Of a stretch of DNA of 64,000 nucleotides, positions 35,716 to 48,100 are shown piece after piece. Within the stretch, counting starts at the first letter, position 1; each line of letters begins with the position of its first letter. The translations under genes were made by a program, and so were the position numbers. The notes under the pieces were generated by a model. That model was not told the origin of the DNA. It did not search any database and saw only the letters and a program-made list of their open reading frames with translations. Source of the DNA: Strigops habroptila (taxonomy: Eukaryota; Chordata; Aves; Psittaciformes; Psittacidae); contig NC_044284.2 of NCBI RefSeq assembly GCF_004027225.2, forward strand, positions 40,658,420 to 40,722,419, in the 5' to 3' direction.

Positions 35716-38700
35716 CCAAACCAAACATATGCAGAAATACACACAAAGAGGTATGTGAAAGGTGTAAAATAAAAAGCAGGCAACAAGGCATGTTTATTTA
35801 TGAGCATTTCTTTGTGAGTAATCTCGGTTTTGACTGTTGTTTGCCACACCTTCATTTCTTTATCCCTTTTTCCTTTCATTCATCTTCACAAGTGCTGCAG
35901 CCTTGCCTGATTCCTTGAAGAGAGTGGTTATTACCACAAGTGATGGTATTTCCAAGGAATGCAGTGTCACATCTCTGACTGTGCAGCTTTACTCTTGTTT
36001 GCTCTTTGACTTCTTGATCTCTGCTACGTGCAAATAATTCTCTTCCTTCTTAAAGGGCTTTTCCCATGTGTGGAATTGCATGTAATATAGACAGAAGAGC
36101 TCCTGTTAGATGCTTTTTTTTCTTTCCACCTATTGTAATGGGGAAAGGCGAGTAATGGAGAAGCATTTCCAGGATGCAAGTAGGACTGCTATTTGTGAAA
36201 GATCAGTATGTTTTGCCACAAAGTGTTTAGAGGGGAATGATAGCCATGCACACATTTGATGATATCAACATGCTAGCTACTCAAAAAAAAAAAAAGGAAA
36301 AAGAATAAATTGTGATATTCTTTAGAAAAGTCAAATATTTCCTAAAATATTTTCTCTTTGCAGAATTGTGGTCTTTAAGTGTAGGACTAAAATAAAATTG
36401 AATTAATCTGAAGTTGTAGAGAACATGCAAATATTTTATATGACTAATTTTGGTAAGCATGACCTGTTTTACAGTGTCATTTACAGAAGAAAACAGCCAG
36501 AAACATGTGTTTCTCTGAAGGATGACTCTTTAGGCTACAAGAGAATTTTATTAGGGGGCTCTTGGGATTAGTTTGCTCTACAGAATGCATTGCCCTTGTT
36601 GTAATTCTCTCCATGTGGAGGAGGATGGCTGGTGGGGTTAACTGTGGAAGAGCTGTTGGTCTTAGTAATTCACTGTCACACCTTCCTTACTGCAGGAGAA
36701 GCTGCCTTCTGAAGTCAGAATAATTTTCACAACAATAAAACAGTTAAGTGCAGCGTTGTGATTTTTATTGTGCTAATGCAGTTAGGAAACCCTTCGATTA
36801 AATGCGAGCTGAGAATGTCTGTTGCTAATCTGCTGAAGGCAAATTAGAGTTAACTGATGTACTTCTAAATGTGGCCTATGTGAAATGAAGTTCTTTGTAG
36901 TATAATTTTTTTTTAGCGTGATTTATTATTCCATAAGTAGGTAATTTCTTGTTGCTGATAACCACATGGCTAGTTTTCCCTGTCGCAGTTTTCTGCCATC
37001 GCAGTTCCCTTGCAATAGCAACGTTTCCTTTCAAAATACCTTTGATTGAATTGTAGCCCCTTGGGGGGCTGTATTTAGACTTGCGGTTAATAGATCAGTT
37101 CGTTCATGTAATTACCAAGCTCTGACAGAGTAGCTTCTGTAGCTCAGTGCACATTATCACTTTACATTTGCTCTGTGTGAATTGCAGGACAGCCCTTTGT
37201 GCTTGGCAAGGAGTTTACAGCTCTAGAAAATGAAGAAACTGTTTTGTAGCTCCCAACAGACCTTTTAATAAACTTTAGCAAGTTCTGTTTATCCATGAGA
37301 TAGTAGGAAAATATTTTCCTGTCTGATTCTGTGTCATGACTTCATTGCCTTGAAATGACACCTTTTGCTGTAAGCTGAAGTGCCTCTCCTGCTGGGACGT
37401 GTGTGCTGCTGTCTTTGGCATTTGGAGTAATGAGTTAACTCCTGCCTGCATCGAAAATGCTCTTCTCTGAAAACCCTTGGTGAAGGATCATGTATGAAGC
37501 TGTACCCAGCTTTGCAGCTACTTTGTTCAGTCAGCTGCAGGGAATACTGATGGTGTAAGAGACAGGATTTTTTTTTTTTTCTTTGGAGGATTTTCCTATG
37601 ATTTGAGTTTTGTCTCAGCATTACAGAGCGGTATGAATGAGGCAGCGTGGAGATCGAGAGAAAGGCTTGGTGGTTTTTATTAGCAGCAACTGTGCAAGCA
37701 AACTTAATTTGGCATTCTTAAATCTGTTGGTGTTTTTCCAACTTTACCCCTCAGCTGTTGCTAAATGCATTGCAGAGGACTCTGTAATCTAGCAATTTCT
37801 CATTGTCTCCAGTCCCTGCCATTTATAAGTGGGGATTCAGATTGCATAGCAGATTAAGTGAGCATTCCTATTTATTTTTAATACAAATATTTCCTCAAAT
37901 CCTTGGAAAAACATACCTGGCATTTACCTGAGGATATGTGCTTACCAGCTAAGGTGAAAAAAATCTGTATGATCTTGTCCCATATGGTTTTATAAGACAG
38001 AAACAGCTATATACACTTCACTTATTATACTTCCTATATTTCATCTCCTACCCTCAAAACAACCAGTCTGGCTTTATTCTTTCTGTTTTCCTCCTCTCTC
38101 ATTTCCTCCTTCTATAGTTCATGGTATATTTCATACCATCTCTTTTGTCTCTGTGCTTCCCTTCCTTACCACTGCCCCATGTGGAGCAGTGTGCCATCTT
38201 GCAGATTTTGATATCAAAATTTTTATCCTTTTGATAGTTATGTTCTTTAGGATGTTTTTCACCTGCGCTCTTTTTCAGTCCATAGGAGAATTAGAAAGGT
38301 TTTCAGCAGCTGCCATTAAGAGGCCAAGCCTTCTCCTCTCTCTGTGCCAAGGGGACAATCTGCACTGTCCCCTCACACAACTTCCAAGTTTGTACTTTAT
38401 CTGCAAGAATAAATGCACAGGAGGATTTGTGGGTTTCACTCACCTCACCCCTGCTCCCTTAAACCAATCATTTTACATAAAACCATTTTACACAAATTAT
38501 TCTAGTGGGTTATTGACATGTCAGAGGCAAATTGGTATTTGAAACCATGCTTTGGTGTCCAGACTACCTTTTGCTTTTCATGAAAATGGTGTCTCAGAGC
38601 TGGTTTACGCTGGTGGGAAGGCTTGTCTTCCAGTAAGTACATTTTTGGCTGTGTGCTGCTTCCACTGGTTGCAGTCCAACAGCCTGTCAAATGTCTGACT

Positions 38701-41700
38701 TGCCCCTTTAGAGAAACTGGAGCAACTTCAGCATAACACTCAGCTATACCCTGACGTTTATCAGCCGATGTTGACTCACAGTTAAACTCACAAGAAAGCA
38801 ATGAGTGGTCGAGTCAACTCTGCTTCAATAAACAAGGCAGCTGTTGCTCATGTGTAAGATATTCCTCATTTTCTTCATTAAAAAGAGTATCTATTGCTTA
38901 AATACCCCTCCAGCTTCCTCCTTTCTCCCTCTCCAGACAAACTTTTGAAGAGGAGGAAAGAGAGGAAGGTCACTGGGTTTTCTTCTTGCTGGGTAGCCAC
39001 TAATTGTAGCTCAAACAAGAGCCCAGGACTACAAGCACACAGGAGGGGAGAATTCACTAATTGTCATTGAATAATACAACTGGAATGTGCTGTGAAGAAG
39101 TGATTTGCTTTTTGGGCTACAATATCTTGTAGGGTTTTTTCTCTTATCTACTTTAAAATACAAGTGCCTGCCCTATGTATGCTCCTGTAAAGATTTCTCT
39201 GGGAAAGCAGATGAAGAAGAGTTGTGCAAAACAGTTGAAAACAACTGCCTTTCTGTTCCACTAAAGGACAATTAATTGCTTCATTAAACTACTCATTTGG
39301 ACTTTCAGACTCCCAATGTAGAAATACATGATTTTTCAAAAATGGCAGTTTTGATTCTCATGATGGCATGGGACTGAAATGCTGATTTGAGGTTTTGTGA
39401 GGAAAAATACATCCCTTTGCATTTGGATTGCCATGGGCTTTTAGGGTTATTTCAGAGAGCAAATTACAAGATTCTTATGCGGTTCTGAACTCTTCTGTTT
39501 TCCTTATGAATATGCTCAAATTTAGGGATTAAGAGTGGGTTTCAGGCAGCTGTCTGCCAACTGCAAAATTGTATGATCTCTTATGTTGTTGCAGTGATTA
39601 AAAATGTCTGGTCTGCGATGGGTGAAGAGGGAAATCCCGGGAGGAGAAAGGTAGAGAGACCAGCCAGTTTCTTCTGCTGTTCTGGAGGAGGACCCAAGCA
39701 GCCTGACCTTTCTCATGCTGCAAATTCCTGCTGAGAGGATCATTCCAGGTGGAAGATGGCTCTGCACTGCCCTCTCCAGCAAGCCTACAGTCCCTTTTGG
39801 AGACCTCACCCTGAGCATGGTTCTGGTTATTATGTACTGGAGCAGTTTCATAGTACACCTAAACCAGTATCACAGCTTGCTGTCACCAGATTTTTTTCCT
39901 CTCTTAAACTGGCTCCAGAGCTCAGTGGTCCCTGTTATTGAAGGTTTGGGGATGGGGAGGGTGGAGGGATGCACCGGTACTAAGGAGTGACTTACCTGGT
40001 GGGGTGCACAGAGCATAGGACCTTTTCTTTTTGGAGGGGGCAAGCTGTTTGGTGGCCATGAGCTGTCTCAAGGATGCAGTTGCCTGGAAAGGTGACAAGC
40101 GTGGGAGCTGGGGAGGCAGAAGAGCTTGTACATCCTGCGTTTTTAGAACGTATGAGAGTATTTTAATATTTCAGGAGCCATGAGAATTATTTTAAGCAGG
40201 TGAGAGGGAGGCAAATTTTTTTTTTTAAAAAAAACGGTTGTTTTGGTAGACTGACCTTCTTGGTAAAGAAAACCTTTATGTAAAAGATATCTGCATCCTT
40301 CTCCTAAGATACTGACACCTGCAATAAACCTATTTCAGATTTCAAGAATTATCAATAAAACTACAAATTACTAAATTTAATATCACCAGGGGGTGACTGA
40401 GCATGAGGGAGATGGATAACTCTGAGTCTCTTCTAGCTTGCAGAGTAGACAAAGCTCCAGTCGCTGTCAGTTATTTTCATAACTCCATGTTTTGTTATTT
40501 ATAAAGATAAGGTAGTTTACTAACACAGTAATAGCACTGTTGTTTTGACTTGGCAATATCCTACAACAAAATAGGTAATTTATCAGCATTAGTGAATTAC
40601 GTACATTTTATGTGAAGCACCGATAAGTAAGGTGTGTGAGGAAGCACTTCATTCTTTTGTCTTTTTAGCATCCTTTGGCTCCAGTTCCCTCCTTGAAACG
40701 TGAGACATGGGGTAGGGCAAGGTCTGGCGCGCTTTTCTTTGCACTGGTGCTGACAACAAAATCATTAATCTCGCTCCCCAGCTGAGCCAGTGGCAAGAAC
40801 TGGAAACAGTCCTGTGGTAACAGAAGTTAGATGGATGTTCTGCAGGTGCAAACTGCATTTCCTCCCTGTGCTGATTGTAGGGTTATAGATATACACTTCC
40901 GTCTCCTATGCACAACCCCAAAATTATTTTTCTAGAGAGATACCATGTCCCTTTCCAGCTTATGTACATCTGTTTACACTGGGTTAAGGACTGCAAGTCC
41001 TGAGTGAGGACCAGCAGAGCGTGTGAAGATGAAACTTAATATTTCTTCTTTTTTTTCTCCCCATTTAACCAGTTGTCAATACGTGATCTTTTTTTAGCTT
41101 CTCATCCTCAGTCTCCCTGACTTTCCCCTTTCCTTCTTGCCTCCCTTGCATCTTTCAAATGTGTGGTTTCATTGGGAAACTGTAATCTCTTTATTGTTTA
41201 CTTCATTTAAAAGCACCTTAACCTGCATAATGAGACACTGGCTGTTTCTTGTTCAGTTTCCTATAAATTTCCTGTTTCTCTGCATTCTGGGTCATTCACT
41301 TAACAGTTAACAGGGGCAATTAGGCCACTGAAAACTCCTCGCTGCTGAGATCTGCCAGGCTGGCGCATTCGGCTGTGTGTTGACCACAAAGGCTTTCCCA
41401 TTTTACTGGCAATGGCATCATTTGTGCAATTCTTTTTCATCTTTCGTTTCAGATTTCCCATCATCTGAATTTAGCTTCTTGTCTCTTTTTGTTGTTGTTG
41501 TTGCCTGGCTCAAATTGCAGCTCAAAAGCAATCTTTAACACGTTTTTCCTTGCACATTTATGTAGAAAATTGTCTGTCTCCTCGGGGGAGGGCAGTGGGA
41601 GAGGAGGGAACAATCTGCAAATTCTTCCTTATCAAAAGCTTTCGTTGACAGAATTTAAAACCTCACTCTTCTTTATATACTTTTTGTTTAGTGAACCTTA

Positions 41701-44700
41701 AAATACTGGATAAACTCCAGCAAAGCTTATCTGTTCATCAAGGATGTTGTGCTAGAGGTGAGGAACACTTGTCACAGTATAGCTTATATTTTGGGAGTAA
41801 TTTTTTGCCTTATGCTGGCAGGTTTTGTGTGTAGGTAGGACAGGCAAGTTCATGCAGCAGCAGATTGCCTATTTTGTTTTGCGACCACTTGTAGCTGCTG
41901 AAATTGCCCTGCAGATCACAGCTATTCCTTCTCTAAGGACAGACAAGAACAGAGTCTTGATCCCATCTTTTAGACTCACTGTACTTGACCTCCACATCCC
42001 GTTAGCAGAGGACCTGGACTTGTCTTCCAGTCCTTTTGCTTTTCCCGTCTGTTTTCCTCTATGAAGCATGCAAGCATGTCTAAGAGAAGCTACAGGGTGA
42101 AGGGGATTTCTTCCAGCAGAGGTAGGTTGCTGGGGAAGAAAGGGAGAACCGTTTCAGAAAAGGAGCTTGAGGTTTTAAAAAATTGAGACGAAACAGCTCT
42201 TGGTAACCTCAGTGAGGATTCTATCACAGATGTTCAGACCCACAGCCATGGTGAACTTAATTGTTGAGGGGAGGATGAACCTCAGCCCTGTACTGAGAAC
42301 TTGCTGAGCTGTTGGTAGAAAGTTCAATTTTGCAGACAGTAAAGTGTAGTCAAAATAATGGGCTTTATTTTAGAGAATTCATGCTGCATGCAGAAAAGAG
42401 TGACTCCATGTTTGCAACTTTTTCATAGGGTTTTATTGTCCTATCAAGAGTTATTAGAGGCATTTGGTTTTTGACATCGTGGAGTCAAGAAGATAATATA
42501 TCATTTTATCAGCACGTTTCTGGAAGTGTAGGTGTTTCTCCCCCCCCCCACACTCCCTCTTAGTATAGATGTCTTGTAAAGCATTGTTGTATTGGTCACA
42601 ACGGCACTGATAATGCCTGCAGTTATTAATAATTTCCCTGTCTTTTAAATTTTACTAAAGCAAACTGGAGACACGAAGCTGCTATTGGCATTTAGATGTA
42701 GAAAATAAATACACTTCTGCTCCCAAATAAAGATTGTCTCTGGAGACAAATTTATAGCGATCTCCCATGTAGTCTTAGTGCTCTTTTCCTCAGCTGCCTT
42801 GAGTCCTAGTTAATGTGCAGAGAATCATGCTACTGAAGAGGCTTGGAAAGTTGAATTTTTCAATTAGATTACTTTTCCCAGACTGGACACAAATTTGCAG
42901 GGGTGGGAGGTGGGGAACTGGTGAGTATCTGTAGAAACAATAAAAAAAAATCCCACATGAATGAAACAGATTTTTTTTTTTTTTTTTTTTTTTTGTTTTA
43001 ATCTCTGTTTCTTGTTGGATTTTGTGGGTTTTCGGTTTTTGTTTGTTTGGGGTTTTTTTAATGGAGTCTTTGAATGCAGACTGTGTAAATACTTTGAGAA
43101 TGATCAAAACTATTAACGCATCATTGATTTTCTGCATTGACTTGCCCATTGGATATGTAATATTTTCTTTTTAAAATGTGTGTAGTTTTCTGTTTCAAAA
43201 GCAGCCTCTCACTGTCCTTTGCATAGCGGGAAGCATCTCCTGCTAGCTTTCTGTCACTTTGCCAGCCTTGAGACTTCTCTTTCAAGGGTGGTTGAACACT
43301 TTGGATTTTCCCCGTCCTTCTGCTGGAGTTGGTGGAGTTGGGGAGCGGACTTCCCCACTGCATGCTCAGCTTTGTGCCTGGCTGTGGCCATCGAAGCCAA
43401 TTTAATCTGTCTTCCCTGAACAGCGCATGCTATGATCCTGTGGCTTCATTGCCAAACCCATGCCAGGAGCTCTCTGAAAGGAATCACAGCAGTCTCGGAA
43501 TACTCCCTGTCCTGTGTGCTTTTTTCTGTACCTCCTTTCTCTTTACTTATGCCAGTTGTAATAATGTTTTGTTTGATGGTCGCTGGTGATGAGGTTTTTT
43601 AAATAGTAACAGCTGCTGTAAAAAAAATTGCCTGAACTGCATCTGTTTCAGAGAGTTCTGTAATAATTCTGTTTCTAGGAATACATTTCACTTTAAAAGA
43701 ACATAAAAATGAGAAATGATCAGTTGTTCTAGGGTCTGCACAGGGACTGTGTTTTTGCACTTCTGAAACAATTTGTTAAGTCGAACGCCTGAGAAACAAA
43801 GTGATTTGACTCATTGCTTATATTTAGTATCATTACCTACAGCATTAGGTTCCGTTTTCTTCTGAGCATTGATGTTTTTGGTCAGGAAGGTCAACAGGGA
43901 AAACGCCCAGCAGAAGGCATTTTTGTGCTTATCAGAGGGCAAATGCATGGAAAACATCAGGTCACTGTGCTGGGTGTCAACTTTTTTCTAAAGAGTCTGT
44001 AGAAGGAGCAGTATTCAAGGGTGGGGAGAGGATGTCCTTCCTTTTTAGTAAAGCCTGTAAAATTGGAGGTGCTACTGGATCCTTAGTATAAATGTGACCT
44101 GAATTTACGATACCCTCTTTATGGCTTGATAAATATATGAGATCCCAATCTTAAACTTCTGGTTTCCCTAAGGTGATATTTTCTCTGGGTTTGAGTATAT
44201 TCGTAATTGAAGCAAAAATTCTAATTACTGTTTTTTTATGTAATATTAAAAATATGCTTGACCTTATGGTTTTGTTAGAAACAAGCTTTTACTACAACTT
44301 TCCACAATCACATGGCAAACAAAGGTTGCCCAGGTTTAAGGTGCTGCATGAGAAGTTTTAGACTAAAGCATTAAACCTTTTAAGATCGTTTGAAAGTCCT
44401 AGCTGCCAGGAGAGCCATAAACCTGGGCAGGATCAGCTTGAGAAACTGCATGACACCTTGTGTTTCTGGAACCAGGTGAGGAACTGTAATTGGCTTTCAC
44501 TATAAGTGTAAAACATACCATTAATTTGGTGTGTAACAGCCCCCAGTGCTGGGGAAGTGAGGTTGAAAGGCAAAGTGAGTGGAAGAGTTTGAGCACAATT
44601 TTGCTGCTCTGCGACCTGTGTGCTGCTCTTCGTTCTCCCCATTCCTGTCTCTGTATGATACAGTGTTGGTTTGTCCCAGAAGACCTCTTCAAGGGGTTAA

Positions 44701-45560
44701 ATAACCAGACTCCACTTTTATGTGACTTTAAAAAAGGTACCGCATTCAAGACCATTTCTCGTCTCCTTATGGGATGTGAGAAGCAGCAGAGCTGCTATGG
44801 TATTTTTTGTTTTCTGAAAACATGAAGGGCTGTGACTCCTCAGAGTGCAGTTGGTGGAAGCAGCAATGTTTTCTTTCCCTCACTCCCAAGCGGTCTCATC
44901 CTGGGGCTTGTTATTTTTATTACGTGGAACCCCCTCTGTAAGCAGGCTGAGGAGCCTCTGCTGCCTGAGGTAATCACTCTTTAAACTGATACAAATTTGA
45001 GGCATCGTGCAGAGTCTTGCAGCGTCTCCTGAGATTCCCCATGATAATCTCATCATCCTGCCAAGGAACCCCTGTTGATATGCATGCGGTAATTGTTTCA
45101 GTACTTGGCAGGGACGAGGGCATTAATGTGAAAGCTGCTTTGGCTGATGCGTATTAAAGAAATGATTTGTGTTTTGTACTGCAGCAGTGATTTCATCACA
45201 CTTGAACATTGAAATTTTGGTAGATGTGTACATAAACACTCGTTTTGAGGCAGTTAGCTGGCCTATGGGAGTACATGAACCTTGCATTATCTTGTGTATG
45301 GATCTGTTTCCCAAATGAGACTTGCATGGTGTTAGTGCTGGTCGCAAGGTGAGCTTCCTCACCTCTCGAGGGCTACTCAAGAGATTAGGGATGGTCTGGC
45401 ACCATCACTGCGTGTGCATGTGTATATGCACATGTGTATCCAGACATGGTCCTGTGGCATGGTGTATGTCTACATGGCTGGGCAGTCTTAAGTCCAGTTG
45501 ATGTGGACTTGTGTTTTTTTTGTTGGAGACAGTTGATTTTTTGATCATTTGTTTGGTTTT
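35716..45560 (+). other. Intron 1, no exon seen
   Basis: AT-leaning intron with no supported exon. Simple tracts are a T-A junction at 40,216-40,234, a C-run at about 42,541-42,549 and a long T-run at about 42,971-42,994. Patches near 36,720-37,160 and 45,000-45,200 retain CpGs and TAAT-type motifs and are discussed as possible regulatory DNA. Nothing else is recognised. Confidence 0.55.
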
Positions 45561-45580
45561 GTTTGTTTGTTTGTTTGTTT
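45561..45580. repeat. (GTTT)n microsatellite
   Basis: Five uninterrupted copies of gttt, inside a wider T/G-rich region (about 45,535-45,612) with degenerate copies on both sides. Likely length-polymorphic. Confidence 0.9.
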
Positions 45581-46299
45581 GCTTGGTTTGGTCTGGTTTT
45601 TGTTTTTGTTTTAAAACTTGTCCCATGTACTTTGGGAAAATTCATGTGAAGTCTGTGGTTTTTAAGAGCAGCTCTATCTTTTTTGACCCCAACCCCTTGA
45701 TCTCACAGTTACATGCCTTAAGGGATAGAAGCAATTTAGTTTTACTTTATAAGACTTTGGTTTATCTTGAAAGACAGGGTGGAAAGAGGAGGGGAAGAGG
45801 TGGAGTGTGGAATCTGCTGTTGCCATATTAAGAGTGTAAGAAAAAGTGGGGGATCTTTTAGTAGCCAACTTTGCAAAGTGGTGATATATTCAACGTTTGT
45901 TGAATAGTCACAGATCTTTCAGTGTTTCAGCTTAGATATCATAAAGCTCTTTTATGAGGTTAGTGGTCTTTGATAAAAAGATAAATAACATGCATCTGTC
46001 TGAAAAGGCATAAGATGGAAGCTTTTTCACACAGACACTTCTTGTCATCTTGGGGCTAAGTATTGCCAAGCCGGCAGCTTTCAAGAGAAAGTGCTGGCCA
46101 CTGTGTGACTTAGTTTGAGAAACCACGCAGTGGTTAGGCACTGTTTCATTAGGATTATCAATGAAGATACTGGCTGCTGAGGATCATAGACCAAGAACTA
46201 CTGTAACTTTGGTATACTTTCAGAAACAAGGAAGAGTTTCTACTGCTACAAAGCTACATGCATCTCAGCCTTTCCTGCTGTAGGCAGCTGAGGATAAAT

Positions 46300-48100
46300 C
46301 CATCAGACTTGTGTTTTCCAGCAGCTGGGCTGCTGCAAGCAGAAAGGCTGATAGGCTCTGTCCTGACCAAGGGTGGGGATAGTCACTGTTTGTCTGATCC
46401 TTGGTGATGGATCAAAGATGCTATGTCCGTCCTCCCTTTTGTCTTTTTTCCAAGGATGCTTGGATTCAGCAGGCCTCCCTGATGGCAGCAGGTTTGGAGG
46501 CCTGCTGCTGCAGCCTTTTGCAACAGGAAAGGGTGGGCAGTGGTCTGTGTCTGGCTCATGCCCTCTGCAGACCAGGTAGGATGCTCTCCAGAGCCACCCA
46601 GCTTGGCACAGTCTGCAGTAGGACATCTAGAAGGGCAGCGGTAGCCAGAAGTGGATGCTGCCGTCTCTCTCATGGGCTCTGCTTGACCTTGCTTGTGCTG
46701 CCTGCCAAGTGCATGGGCCTGCTGGACATCCAGTGTAGTGGTCAAAGCCATTGTCATCTTCCTTTGGAGCATCCTAGGTCAGGAGAGCATGACCTGCCTG
46801 CTCTTCTATCTGCCGAGAGTGTTTGTTGCCAGCAGTGGAGCAAATGTTAGAGCCCTCTGCGTCTCTGCAAAAGGGCTTGGTGGCATGTCTGACACACTGG
46901 TGGTGTGTTCTCTAGTTTGCTCTGAGGTGGAGCTGCTGTCAGTGAAATTCTGTCACTCATTGTCAGGCTGGAGTGAAATGCCTGAAAATGGTGTAGAAAA
47001 CTCCTTGAAGACTAAGGGAGCCTGTAGCTGCATGGGATGAGGTGGAGATCTCTCAAAAGACAGCAGACTGTTTATGAAATGCTGTCAGAGAGGATGCAGA
47101 CTCCTGCCTAATCTCTGCACACACACGCGCTCCTGCCATGCTGACCTTGTTTCTGAATGCTGGTGGCTGGTTTGTGGGGCAGGCCTGGTAGCCCTCGCCA
47201 TGTTGTGTGACCCAGACATAAGCTAAACATCTCTCCCCTGTTTGTTCATGGCATCTACGCTGCCAGCTGCAGCAGTTGTAGCTGGTGGTGCCACTTCTGG
47301 GGCTTGTTGCTGCATCTGCCTGCCCCTTCTTTGCCTTCTGTCCCTGGAGTGGCACAAACACTTCTCAGGTCTTTCGTCCAGGCACTTGGAAAGCTTACGG
47401 AACGCTTCGTACTGGAAATCCAGGAGAGCTCTCCAGAGGAGGAAGCAGCGTCTCCTGTTTGTCTTGAGTTATTCTGTCACAACAATGGCTTCAGAATTTG
47501 CCTAATTTAAAGCTAGTTTTAATCTGATGGGAAGATGCTTGTGTATTTAAAATAGTTATTCCTTGCTGGAGCCACTCCCTTCTTTTGTCCTTCTCTGCTG
47601 GACTTTTCAGCTTCGCTTAGCTAACATGCAGTGCTTGTTTACAGCAGAGATACTGGAGCATGAAGGAGGAAGTCAGTACATTTAATAGTGATTTGGTTCC
47701 AAGCTTCCTGTGCGTGTGCGCACACACGTGTGTGTTTTCAGCCTTGTTCATCCAGACGCTGTGCAACCTCAGTAGAGAAAAGCCAAGGGGCCGGTGCAGA
47801 CGCAGGGACTAGATGCAGGCATTTTTTTTCAACTCTTCCACCCGGTTTGGTCCTGAGCAGGTTTAGACAACGCGGGTGAAAATTCCAGTATGGCAAGCCT
47901 GGTGAGGAAGGTGCTAGTGCAGACAAAGACGTTGAGTGGTGAGTATGAGAAACATCTTGCCTGATGGGAAAGATAACTGATCAGAAAGCGCTGGGTTGGG
48001 AGCCTGGGACGAGAAACACTGTAGTGGGCAGAGCTTTTGGGTATTGTTGTTTTCATCTTCCATTTCCAGTGTGATATGGCTGCTTGGAAATGCCAAAACT
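46300..48100. other. GC-richer intronic block with many overlapping frames
   Basis: This stretch is visibly richer in G and C than the surrounding intron and carries overlapping open frames on both strands, the longest being 149 codons (+, 46,401-46,850) and 129 codons (-, 46,383-46,772). Neither resembles a protein family I know, and frames on opposite strands of the same DNA argue for composition rather than coding. Two alternating purine-pyrimidine tracts (47,116-47,130 and 47,709-47,734) lie inside. It could be an unannotated noncoding exon or just a local composition shift. Confidence 0.4.
47709..47734. other. 26-base alternating purine-pyrimidine (Z-DNA-prone) tract
   Basis: Every base from 47,709 to 47,734 alternates pyrimidine and purine without interruption. 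A perfect 12-base palindrome, gtgtgcgcacac, lies at its centre (47,715-47,726). CG and CA/TG steps dominate, which is the classic composition for left-handed Z-DNA under negative supercoiling. Function is not demonstrated. Confidence 0.8.

Noticed and set aside
46383..46850. 149-codon plus and 129-codon minus frames as nested genes
   Set aside because: Mutually antisense and rich in Cys/Ser or Gln/Thr without motifs. Kept only as a low-confidence composition anomaly.
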